This document shows, in pieces, positions 1 to 5,668 of a stretch of 14,023 nt of DNA. The notes under the pieces were generated by a model that saw only the letters and a program-made list of their open reading frames with translations, did no database searches and was not told the origin of the DNA. The DNA comes from Peptococcaceae bacterium (GTDB lineage Bacteria > Bacillota > Peptococcia > DRI-13 > UBA5745), in contig JAISDM010000021.1 of NCBI GenBank assembly GCA_031264885.1, positions 1 to 14,023 on the forward strand, given 5' to 3'. Numbering within the stretch: the first letter of the stretch is position 1; each line of letters begins with the position of its first letter. Made by a program: the position numbers and the translations under genes.

Positions 1-478
1 TGAACGCGGAGTCGCCGATATATTCAAGCTGCGATCCCTCCTCGAAAACAACACGCTCGAACCGGCAGCCGTAGAATGCGCGCGCCTCAAGCCGGCGTAA
101 ACCGGATGGGATCACAATCCCCTCAATTTGCGCCCCGGCGAAAGGGCCCGGATTGTCGGACCAGTAGTTCGGCTCCGTGACGCTGTCGTTGTCGTAGCCG
201 ACGACGCGCACGGTCTCGGGGATGACAAAACTTTCATCGTACCCACCCGCGCCCATCCCGAACAGTTCGGAACCCAGGCGGGTGATGATAAAGCCCTCAT
301 TCTGTATAGCCTCAAACGCCTGGGATATCTCCTCCCATGAAGAACCGTAAGCAATATTGTCGACCGTGACGGTATTCCTGTCGGCGCCTTCGATCTCTCT
401 CCAATCTTCGTTCATTTTAAACGCCGCCACGCCTGCGGTTTTTTTGCCGGTCGTCGAGATAAACGCCGCGGGCGGAAA
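1..478 (-). pseudogene. BspA-type leucine-rich-repeat surface protein, 5'-truncated fragment
   Basis: Reading the minus strand from 478 to the window edge gives one open frame without a stop. The last part visible (about positions 130 to 1) is classic BspA/LRR_5 repeat sequence: IEGIVIPSGLRRLEARAFYG followed by a second half-repeat containing VVFEEGSQLEYIGDSAF. Such domains occur in secreted or surface-anchored proteins. The upstream part (KMNEDWREIEG, about 420-385) resembles the segment that closes an earlier LRR block, so the natural gene should extend further 5'. Instead an in-frame stop lies at 479-481, exactly where recombinase sequence starts on the other strand. An ATG at 413-415 exists, but no convincing ribosome binding site is seen. 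The 3' end lies outside the window. The family call is firm; the claim of truncation is inference from the junction. Confidence 0.7.
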
Positions 479-852
479 TCATCTCATGGTGGAGGAAACT
501 CACCAAGGAATCGGGCGTGGACATTTCGATTCTCGACATGCCCATCCTCGACACCCGGCAGGGCAAAGACCTTACAGGAACCCTCATCGCCGACATCGTT
601 CTCGGTTTGCTCTCTTACGTAGCTCAGCGGGAGCGGGAAAACATCCGCGAGCGTCAGACCGAAGGGATCGCGGCGGCCAGAGCGCGCGGCGTCCGTTTCG
701 GGCGAAGGGAAAAGGCGCCGCCCCATGATTTCGACGACCTCCGCCGCCGCTGGCAAGCCGGGGAATTTACGGCCGAAGCCTTCGCCTCCCGCTGCGGCGT
801 CTGCCGCGCCACGCTGTTCAAATGGCTGAAAGTCAATCAATGTATACTTTAA
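469..852 (+). pseudogene. Serine recombinase (Pin/resolvase family), C-terminal fragment
   Basis: The frame reads EIISWWRKLTKESGVDIS from about 475, then ILDMPILDTRQGKDLTGT, and later SYVAQRERENIRERQTEGIA with RARGVRFGR. These are the second half of the catalytic domain and the long E-helix of small serine recombinases of the DNA invertase/resolvase type. A short helix-turn-helix follows (FASRCGVCRATLFKWLKV), and the gene ends at TAA 850-852. Full family members are about 190-200 residues. Here about 125 remain, and the N-terminal part carrying the catalytic serine is absent. The frame closes upstream at TAA 460-462, so the break lies at about 463-478. A GTG at 517 could start a 111-residue product, but it could not be catalytically active. 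Confidence 0.8.
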
Positions 853-892
853 TGAATACATACCATCGGATCGCGGCGAGCGCCGCCTCTGA

Positions 893-900
893 AACTTTTT
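893..900. repeat. Left target-site duplication of the IS (AACTTTTT)
   Basis: The 8 bases AACTTTTT immediately before the element are repeated at 3364-3371 immediately after it. The duplication sets the element ends at ATACC (901) and GGTAT (3363). The insertion went into a T tract downstream of the recombinase fragment, just after a GC-rich palindrome (GCGGCGAGCGCCGC) that may have been part of a terminator. Confidence 0.85.
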
Positions 901-1013
901 ATACCTGTGCGGTTAGGTGTTGCTGTACAGAGGGTCAATAGATAACACATCCATCGCCCTTAATCGGAGAGAATGCTCCGCATTCTTGCAAGTATTGGTG
1001 TTGGAGAGGCTTT
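901..1013 (+). repeat. Left 113-bp terminal inverted repeat of the IS
   Basis: This stretch is the exact reverse complement of 3251-3363; I found no mismatch when aligning them. It contains a small hairpin, AGAATGC-TCC-GCATTCT, at about 970-986. Inside the repeat boundary the two arms remain recognisably similar for another 35 bases or so but with many differences. This suggests the outer 113 bp are kept identical by selection or gene conversion. Confidence 0.9.
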
Positions 1014-1026
1014 TGATCGCGACAAA

Positions 1027-1073
1027 GTTACTGTCCGGTGGTTGCATGCTTGACCACTGGACTAGACAGTAAC
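1027..1073 (-). other. Hairpin downstream of the IS transposase
   Basis: GTTACTGTC (1027-1035) and GACAGTAAC (1065-1073) are perfect inverted repeats. Nested inside and overlapping them is a second arm pair, GTCCGGTGGT and ACCACTGGAC, with one G-T mismatch. The structure lies between the transposase stop (1091) and the inverted repeat. It could end or stabilise the transposase mRNA, but no strong T tract follows on the minus strand, so a terminator role is uncertain. Confidence 0.45.
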
Positions 1074-1090
1074 AATTTGAAATCAATAAC

Positions 1091-2374
1091 TTATGCTGTT
1101 TTGTCTTTAGGGAAGGCAAAGGAGATCGTGTTTTTGTAAAGCCACCTATCCGCCTCGTTGTTCAGGATAACCATGTTTATAGCGGCGAGCGCCCCGCTGC
1201 CATCACGAGACCAGCTCATCCCATTATGTTTCTGCCTTTGAGCGACAAGCATATCATTGGCTTTCTCTACGCGATTGCTGGAATTGCGCAATCCTAGGCT
1301 CTTCCTTAAAGCATAGCAGGCAATCTGAGGTTTCTTTCTATCAAGATAGCTTGTCAGTTCATCAAACCATTTGGTACTCTTGATGAATTGCGAAGATAGT
1401 CCTTTTAGGAAGGCTATAGATTCATCAACATTGCCCACCCAGAGCATTCGGAGGAGGGTCTGTATAATCATTTTCTTCTCATCTTTGTTGCCTTTAATAG
1501 AGGAACTAATCAGCTCCTTGCACTTCTTCTTCAAGTGATACCAGTCTAATATTACCGTGTGTTCACAAAAGGGGAAACACGCCTCTATGTATGAGAGGAT
1601 ATTCTTTGCGCCATCGGCTAAGAATACAAGCTTGCGCTTATCCATCAGGTTGTTATTGAGCAGGAAAGCCAGCAGGATTGCGAACGCTTCTCTCATACTG
1701 ACAGCCGTGAGAAAATATGCCTTGCCATCTGCTTGTACATGGATGACCGTGTTTTCAACATAATGCCCGTCTTTTGTGCCGCCGTCTTTGCGGGTGTTTT
1801 TCTGCTGCTTCACCCCAATGTCGTCAATGGATATGTAGCAGCATTTGGATGCGGACGGTTCCACCGCATCCACAAGTTCCTGCCGTTTGATTTGGGCATC
1901 GCATTCCCTCTGTGAATTGATTTCCTCGACCACCGCGCGAACCTTCTGCAGATGCTCTGCATCGTCAGCGCCGCTTATCCGCTCCCCGGGTTTCAGGACA
2001 TTTTCCGGGATGGCGGCATCATCCAACGGCGTGAGTGTTTCGGCGTCAAACCAGTTTTCTTTCAGGATTTCCCCGGCCATGCCTTTCACATGGCCGCTGA
2101 TTTTGCTGCCATAGGTCTCCATGAAATCAGCCAGTGTGCGCAGCTTGATCTCCTTGCCAAAACCCCTGTGTAGGCAAGCGTTCATCGCGTCTGCGGCGCG
2201 ACGGTAGCTGATTTCGCTGCAGAACATCACCGCCATCTGTGTGTATGAGTAGCTCCAGAGCCGCTCCTTAGGCTTCAACACTGCTGTCAGTTCGTATAAG
2301 TTTTCCACACGAAGCCGCCCCAGCTCGGACTCGACTTCGCAAGGGCGACAGTTTAAGGCATCATGCCGTTTTTT
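1091..2374 (-). CDS. IS transposase, catalytic part (expressed by -1 frameshift from ORF2)
   Basis: This ORF encodes the catalytic part of a DDE transposase. Numbered from the GTG at 2308 (405 residues), the likely acidic residues are D162 or D163 (YISIDDIGVK), D232 (LADGAKN) and E348 (NRVEKAND). A D-x2-H signature at 255-258 (LDWYHLKKK) is typical of Mutator-like enzymes, and GMSWSRDGSGAL lies at 363-374. The GTG at 2308 is a poor start because the same frame continues upstream with sensible protein (CRPCEVESELGRLRVENLY) to a stop at 2375-2377. That extension overlaps the end of ORF2 and contains an A_AAA_AAC slip site, so the natural protein is most likely an ORF2-ORF3 fusion of about 500 residues. 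ISKra4-like is the preferred family, with moderate certainty. Confidence 0.85.
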   Translation of the reverse strand, partial: KKRHDALNCRPCEVESELGRLRVENLYELTAVLKPKERLWSYSYTQMAVMFCSEISYRRAADAMNACLHRGFGKEIKLRTLADFMETYGSKISGHVKGMAGEILKENWFDAETLTPLDDAAIPENVLKPGERISGADDAEHLQKVRAVVEEINSQRECDAQIKRQELVDAVEPSASKCCYISIDDIGVKQQKNTRKDGGTKDGHYVENTVIHVQADGKAYFLTAVSMREAFAILLAFLLNNNLMDKRKLVFLADGAKNILSYIEACFPFCEHTVILDWYHLKKKCKELISSSIKGNKDEKKMIIQTLLRMLWVGNVDESIAFLKGLSSQFIKSTKWFDELTSYLDRKKPQIACYALRKSLGLRNSSNRVEKANDMLVAQRQKHNGMSWSRDGSGALAAINMVILNNEADRWLYKNTISFAFPKDKTA

Positions 2375-2610
2375 TTAGACACGTCGCCCAGATATTCCTC
2401 CGTTATTGCTTCTCCGATTTTGTTTCTTGCTTCAAGAGTTGCTTTCTCAAATGCATCGAAAGAAGCGAGAAACCCTTCTTTTGTGGTTGTGTCGAAATCG
2501 TCAGGCGCCGGGATTCCGCCAGCAGCCTCAACGGACTTTTCGATTACATTTCCGTCAGTGGTTGTGATACGCGCGATAAATTCCAATTTGGCTTTTTTCA
2601 TCAGCTTCAT
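2353..2610 (-). CDS. IS ORF2: N-terminal part of the transposase
   Basis: This 85-residue ORF begins MKLMKKAKLEFIARITTTDG and ends EYLGDVSKKNGMMP. It starts at ATG 2608-2610, overlapping the TGA of ORF1 in an ATGA arrangement, so its translation is probably coupled to ORF1. Near its end, codons AAA AAA AAC (2368-2376) form a slippery run. A -1 slip replaces NGMMP-stop with the transposase frame. Without slipping, the product is a short protein that could act as an independent N-terminal domain or regulator, as OrfA proteins do in other IS families. I do not recognise a DNA-binding motif in it. Confidence 0.7.
   Translation of the reverse strand: MKLMKKAKLEFIARITTTDGNVIEKSVEAAGGIPAPDDFDTTTKEGFLASFDAFEKATLEARNKIGEAITEEYLGDVSKKNGMMP
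2368..2374 (-). promoter_or_regulatory. Programmed -1 frameshift site A_AAA_AAC
   Basis: The minus strand reads TCT AAA AAA AAC GGC in the ORF2 frame. Slipping back one base at A AAA AAC moves ribosomes into CGG CAT GAT GCC, which is the transposase frame. A possible stem, CGAAGTCG with CGGCTTCG (2332-2339 and 2310-2317, one U-G pair), lies 28 nt downstream. That is further than typical stimulators. A small GGC-ATGAT-GCC stem follows immediately. Confidence 0.7.
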
Positions 2611-2855
2611 CTCGATTCAGCTTGTCGCTTCCTAGCATTATATTCTTCTTGACTACAAATTGCCTTTTCAAGGATGTCGGCAGGGTTTCCCTTGTTGAAA
2701 GCAGCTTTCAAATAAGGGAGTCTGCCTGATGTGATGAATCCGAACGAAAGAATGGTTTTATGAGAAGGCCGCCCGCCCTGCCTGTAGGATTCTACAAGTG
2801 AGCAATAGTACCCGTCCCTATTCCCCCGGTTGTCTGGGACTGCATGGACAAACAT
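2607..2855 (-). CDS. IS ORF1: small protein resembling the N-terminus of IS1634/IS4-type transposases
   Basis: This 82-residue ORF has a near-ideal AAGGAGG (2864-2870) 8 bases before its ATG and a plausible promoter upstream, so it is the first gene of the element. Its sequence (DGYYCSLVESYRQGGRPSHK, then TILSFGF and LPYLKAAFNKGNPADILEKA) resembles the short N-terminal domain that precedes the catalytic core in IS1634/IS4-like transposases. Here that domain stands alone and is followed by an unrelated transposase. Its stop codon overlaps the ORF2 start (2607-2610). The role is unknown: it could be an accessory DNA-binding protein or a leader that sets ORF2 translation. The resemblance is from memory of the family, not a search. 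Confidence 0.65.
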   Translation of the reverse strand: MFVHAVPDNRGNRDGYYCSLVESYRQGGRPSHKTILSFGFITSGRLPYLKAAFNKGNPADILEKAICSQEEYNARKRQAESR

Positions 2856-2880
2856 GAATCAAGCCTCCTTTCTTACCTAC

Positions 2881-2909
2881 AATATATCAATAAATTACTT
2901 GTTAATCAA
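2881..2909 (-). promoter_or_regulatory. Promoter of the IS operon
   Basis: On the minus strand, TTGATT (2904-2909) and TATATT (2881-2886) are separated by exactly 17 bases, just upstream of the ORF1 ribosome binding site. Directly behind the -35 lies a perfect 16-base palindrome, ATATTTAATTAAATAT (2911-2926), which could bind a repressor. Confidence 0.6.
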
Positions 2910-3250
2910 GATATTTAATTAAATATTCTAACCTACATAATGGATATAGAAAAATGCGCTATTCATAGCATGGTTCGCAATGATAGCGCACATGGATCGC
3001 GGCAAGGATGCCTTCTTTTGCCTTCCCTATGGATCAAACCGATAAGTTACTGATATCCAAACTGTTATTGTCTATGTGGCGTATTTTCCAGATGGCTGGA
3101 TGACTGTGACGCACACCGGAACACCGATGTCTCGGCGCGGTCGGCGGAACTCCGGCGCTCCCAGTAGCGCACGCATCCGGTGGTTCCATAATACCGTTAT
3201 GACTGTCAAGCAGTTCAGCGTCCACTGGGCAGCAACTTTTCCTTGCCATC
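2910..3250. other. Non-coding leader region of the IS
   Basis: About 340 bases lie between the ORF1 promoter and the right inverted repeat without a convincing gene. The stretch holds the AT palindrome at 2911-2926 and an imperfect inverted repeat, TGCGCTA...TAGCGCA (2955-2990). A short open frame (minus, 3034-3291) runs into the inverted repeat, but it has no ribosome binding site or recognisable product. The part next to 3250 is a diverged match to the sequence just inside the left inverted repeat. Confidence 0.6.
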
Positions 3251-3363
3251 AAAGCCTCTCCAACACCAATACTTGCAAGAATGCGGAGCATTCTCTCCGA
3301 TTAAGGGCGATGGATGTGTTATCTATTGACCCTCTGTACAGCAACACCTAACCGCACAGGTAT
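3251..3363 (-). repeat. Right 113-bp terminal inverted repeat of the IS
   Basis: This stretch is the exact reverse complement of 901-1013 and ends CCGCACAGGTAT at 3363. It lies upstream of the IS promoter, so any promoter activity reading inward from it could add to transposase expression. Confidence 0.9.
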
Positions 3364-3371
3364 AACTTTTT
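3364..3371. repeat. Right target-site duplication of the IS (AACTTTTT)
   Basis: This is the second copy of the 8-bp direct repeat seen at 893-900. Joining the flanks at this duplication restores one continuous T tract, as expected for a simple transposition event. Confidence 0.85.
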
Positions 3372-3457
3372 TTGACCGACACCCCCAAAAAAACAGCATC
3401 CGTTACGAATATCTGTAACACATACACGCATACGGTCAAAAACCTAACGGAGAACAT

Positions 3458-3502
3458 AAAAAAACGGCGGCGCGAACCCCCGTATGAGGATTCACGCCGC
3501 CG
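3458..3502 (-). terminator. Orphan intrinsic terminator on the minus strand
   Basis: CGGCGGCG (3465-3472) pairs with CGCCGCCG (3495-3502). After one mismatch, GAA pairs with TTC inside, leaving a 14-base loop. On the minus strand the stem is followed by seven T residues (3464-3458). No gene ends here. It either belongs to a lost gene or ends a short minus-strand RNA starting near 3520-3560, where TATAGT and TATACT elements are present on that strand. The rest of 3372-3600 holds no gene that I can support. Confidence 0.55.
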
Positions 3503-3605
3503 CGGCCGGCAGTCTATTTAAGTGTACTATAATGAACTGCGTTCACTCTTTACAGTATAGCAAAAAAATTGCGCTCTGTGTAGTAGGGCGCTGAAAAAAT
3601 TACTG

Positions 3606-3635
3606 TTGACTGTTCAACTATTTCGCTTCTACTAA
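3606..3635 (+). promoter_or_regulatory. Putative promoter of the toxin-antitoxin module
   Basis: TTGACT (3606-3611) is a good -35. The best -10 is TACTAA (3630-3635) at 18 bases, which is weak. Transcription from here would begin near 3642, just before the antitoxin repeats. The -35 lies in a small palindrome, GTTGA-CTGT-TCAAC (3605-3618). Confidence 0.4.
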
Positions 3636-3641
3636 CAGTGT

Positions 3642-3752
3642 GCGGATAGGCGCGAAAATGCTCGCCGCATACCGGAGCGGGGTATAAAAAATGGCTTGAC
3701 AAATTTTCGCCGCATACCGGAGCGGGGTATAAAAAATGGCTTGAAAATTGTG
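3642..3752 (+). ncRNA. cptI: Type III antitoxin RNA with 45-nt tandem repeats (CptI-like)
   Basis: Two tandem units with a period of 45 bases begin at 3662 and 3707. Their first 38 bases (3662-3699 and 3707-3744) are identical, running from TCGCCGCATACCGG to AAATGGCTTGA. A diverged partial copy of the unit end (GGCGCGAAAATGC) precedes the first. Each unit has a GC-rich part able to form the pseudoknot known from type III antitoxins and an A-rich stretch (AAAAAA) where such toxins cut the precursor. Type III toxins process the transcript into single repeats that bind and inhibit them. The location directly before a terminator and a CptN-like toxin gene makes the assignment strong. The exact 5' end is a guess. 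Confidence 0.85.
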
Positions 3753-3783
3753 CCCCCCGCCGTTGGTCGGCGGGGGGGTTTCT
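3753..3783 (+). terminator. Intrinsic terminator between antitoxin repeats and toxin
   Basis: CCCCCCGCCG (3753-3762) and CGGCGGGGGG (3768-3777) form a 10-bp stem with a TTGGT loop, followed by a T-rich tail (TTTCTGTTT). In type III modules a leaky terminator here keeps antitoxin RNA in excess over toxin mRNA. This is the only place such a terminator would make sense in this layout. Confidence 0.9.
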
Positions 3784-3801
3784 GTTTGAAAGGCGGCGTG
3801 A

Positions 3802-4293
3802 ATGGACGAAAGTGATATTAACCCAGGCTACGTCTACCACATCAAAGATTCATACTTTGACGCGGCGAAAGACGATAAGCTTATACGAAACCATGAGGGC
3901 GGCTCGTATCGTCCCACTTATTTTTGCGTCGCAGATCAAAAAACGGGTTTATTATGGGTTATTCCTATGAGTAGTCGGGCAGAGAAATACAAGACACACA
4001 TGCAAAAGGATATTGACCGCTATGGCAAATGCTTAAAAATTGTTATGGGCGAATACGCGAATGTCAACGCCGTTTTTCTGCTTCAAAATATGTTTCCCAT
4101 TCTGCCGAAATATATAGATCATATTCATTTGGTAAAGCAAAATCCTGTGCCTGTCAACACGCGCTTGCAGGCAATCATTGGCAGCAATTTTCGGGAATTG
4201 CTGCGATTACACCGTAGAGGAATTAAAATTATTTTCCCGGATATCACGCGTCTTGAAAGATTGATGTTGGACGAACTGGCAGCCTCACGGTGA
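3802..4293 (+). CDS. cptN: Type III toxin-antitoxin endoribonuclease toxin, CptN/ToxN family
   Basis: This 163-residue protein has the family hallmarks: an N-terminal INPGYVYHIKDSYFD (6-20), SYRPTYFCV (35-43) followed by LLWVIPMSSRAEKY (50-63), AVFLLQNMFPILPKYIDHIH (90-109), NPVPVN (114-119) and a C-terminal helical region to LMLDELA. In this family the toxin is a sequence-specific RNase that cuts cellular mRNA and its own antitoxin precursor, causing growth arrest, often as phage defence. The ATG follows AAAGGCGG by about 7 bases. The gene is more AT-rich than the copper genes beside it, suggesting transfer. Its last few codons and stop lie inside the antisense of the neighbouring kinase gene, with a 50-bp tail-to-tail overlap. 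CptN is preferred over ToxN or TenpN from the motif pattern. Confidence 0.88.
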   Translation: MDESDINPGYVYHIKDSYFDAAKDDKLIRNHEGGSYRPTYFCVADQKTGLLWVIPMSSRAEKYKTHMQKDIDRYGKCLKIVMGEYANVNAVFLLQNMFPILPKYIDHIHLVKQNPVPVNTRLQAIIGSNFRELLRLHRRGIKIIFPDITRLERLMLDELAASR

Positions 4294-5668
4294 ACCGGCA
4301 GCCGCCGCCCGGGCAGTTTTCCGCCGATACGGTCCCCCCGTGGGCCTCTACCACGCTTTTGACAATGGCCAGGCCGACGCCCGCGCCGCCTGTGCCGCGG
4401 TTGCGGGATTTGTCCGCCCGGTAGAACCGCTCGAAGATGTACGGCAGTTCCGCTTCGGGCACGCCGGGGCCGGTGTCCTCAATGACGAACAGCGCCGCGT
4501 CCGGGGTCTCCCGGACGAGGATGCTGACTTCTCCGTCCTCCGGCGTATATTTGATCGCGTTGGAAACCAGGTTGCTGACTACGCCGCCGATCCTGTCCTT
4601 ATCGGCGTACGCCACAGGCGCCGCGCCGTCCGGGGTTTTGATCTCAAGCCGCAAGCGTTTGTTCGCGAATTCCGCCGCGAAGTTATCGCACACCGTTTGT
4701 GTTAGTTCGTATAAACTCACCGGAGCCTTGACCAAGGTCAAATGATCGTTCTCCGCCCGCTCCAGCCGCTCTAAGTCCTCCACCATTTTGCCCAGCCGCA
4801 GGATCTCCTCGTGACAGCTTTTCAGTCGCTCCGGCGTGGGTTCCCAGACCCGCTCTATCATCGCTTCCAAATGTGAGCCGAGAGTGGTCAGCGGCGTGCG
4901 GAGTTCGTGGGCCACATCGGCGGTCAGCTGCTTCCGCAGCTGTTTTTGTCTGGCCAAAGCCTCCGCCAGGTGATTGATGGCGGATACGAGACCGCGGAGT
5001 TCCCGTGTCTTGGTTTGGCTTTCAAACTGGATGTCATAATGACCGGAGGCGATTTGCAGCGCCACGTCCACCGTTCTGCGAATGGGCCGCGCGATGCGCC
5101 TCGCGAGAAACCAGCCCGCTACAAAGGAAAACGCCAGGGATAAGGCGCCCGCCGCCAGCAAAATCAGATTTAACGAGGACAGAAACGTGAAGTCGCTCTC
5201 GCTGAAAAAAAACGGCCCGTAATATTTGACGGAGGCGGAACCGATTTTTTGACCGCTCTGGGTCAGATCATAATCCAAGGTCTCAAAATCGCCGGACGCG
5301 CCATGGGCCGCCATCCGCCGCGATATCTCCCCGACGACCTGTTGGCACTGGGCCATATCGTGACTCTCCGCGTCCCACACGGCGGCGCCCCTGGCGCCGT
5401 ATATTTTCAGGATATAGCCGTCGTAGAGGGAATACATGCTGAGGGCGTGAATCGCGGGCAAATCCCATTCGTTTGTCAGACCGTTATAATACTGACTGAC
5501 ATTATCCGCGATGGTTTCCGCCCGCAGCCTTTGCCGCTCCGTCACATAAGCCTCGAACTGCCTGTGGATCAAGGTGTTCGACATAAAACTGATCAGCGCC
5601 ACCGTAACCAGCACGACGACTACGATGGCCAGTGAAAGCTGCGTCCGTAAGGCGCGCGTTTTATTCAC
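4244..5668 (-). CDS. Sensor histidine kinase of a copper-locus two-component system
   Basis: The 474-residue kinase has a membrane helix at about 11-31, an extracytoplasmic sensor region of about 130 residues and a second helix at about 163-187. HAMP (about 188-243), the phosphoacceptor H254 in DVAHELRTPLTTL, and the ATPase boxes NLVSNAIKYTP (366-376), DTGPGVP (398-404) and GTGGAGVGLAIV (425-436) follow. This is the BaeS/CusS-like layout. The GTG start overlaps the regulator stop by 8 bp, so the two are translated together. Its position in an operon with a metallochaperone suggests that it senses copper or envelope stress, but no clear metal-binding cluster is visible in the sensor region. 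The C-terminal tail after RLPV (PTSIFQDA) is encoded antisense to the toxin and is probably not native. Confidence 0.92.
   Translation of the reverse strand: MNKTRALRTQLSLAIVVVVLVTVALISFMSNTLIHRQFEAYVTERQRLRAETIADNVSQYYNGLTNEWDLPAIHALSMYSLYDGYILKIYGARGAAVWDAESHDMAQCQQVVGEISRRMAAHGASGDFETLDYDLTQSGQKIGSASVKYYGPFFFSESDFTFLSSLNLILLAAGALSLAFSFVAGWFLARRIARPIRRTVDVALQIASGHYDIQFESQTKTRELRGLVSAINHLAEALARQKQLRKQLTADVAHELRTPLTTLGSHLEAMIERVWEPTPERLKSCHEEILRLGKMVEDLERLERAENDHLTLVKAPVSLYELTQTVCDNFAAEFANKRLRLEIKTPDGAAPVAYADKDRIGGVVSNLVSNAIKYTPEDGEVSILVRETPDAALFVIEDTGPGVPEAELPYIFERFYRADKSRNRGTGGAGVGLAIVKSVVEAHGGTVSAENCPGGGCRFTVRLPVRPTSIFQDA

Larger units (their letters stand above)
901..3363 (-). mobile_element. 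Complete 2463-bp insertion sequence, Mutator-like DDE type (ISKra4-like)
   Basis: The element is bounded by perfect 113-bp inverted repeats and an 8-bp direct target duplication. All its ORFs run on the minus strand: ORF1 (2607-2855), ORF2 (2353-2610) and the transposase ORF (1091-2374). ORF2 and ORF3 are joined by a likely -1 frameshift. The transposase carries the D, D, DxxH and E pattern of Mutator-superfamily bacterial transposases. The 8-bp duplication and an N-terminal region split from the catalytic part fit the ISKra4 group best; ISLre2-like is the alternative. Inverted repeats this long are unusual for either group. The intact reading frames and perfect ends suggest a recent, possibly active insertion. 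Confidence 0.8.

Noticed and set aside
913..1119. Two short frames (here and at 3076-3351) with identical C-terminal residues
   Set aside because: The identity arises because both pass through the 113-bp inverted repeats. Neither has a ribosome binding site or a family match.
2306..2308. GTG at 2308 as the true transposase start
   Set aside because: No ribosome binding site is seen, the frame continues upstream with protein-like sequence, and a correctly phased slip site joins it to ORF2.
3369..3442. TTTTTGACCG and CGGTCAAAAA inverted repeat as a small mobile element
   Set aside because: The arms are only 10 bases, there is no convincing target duplication or second copy in the window, and the left arm partly consists of the IS target tract.
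3662..3744. Two direct repeats that could be read as a CRISPR remnant
   Set aside because: The repeats are directly tandem at a 45-base period without variable spacers, followed by a terminator and a CptN-like toxin. A type III antitoxin explains them fully.
3550..3840. A 96-residue minus-strand frame with an internal repeat
   Set aside because: The amino-acid repeat is just the reverse reading of the antitoxin RNA repeats.
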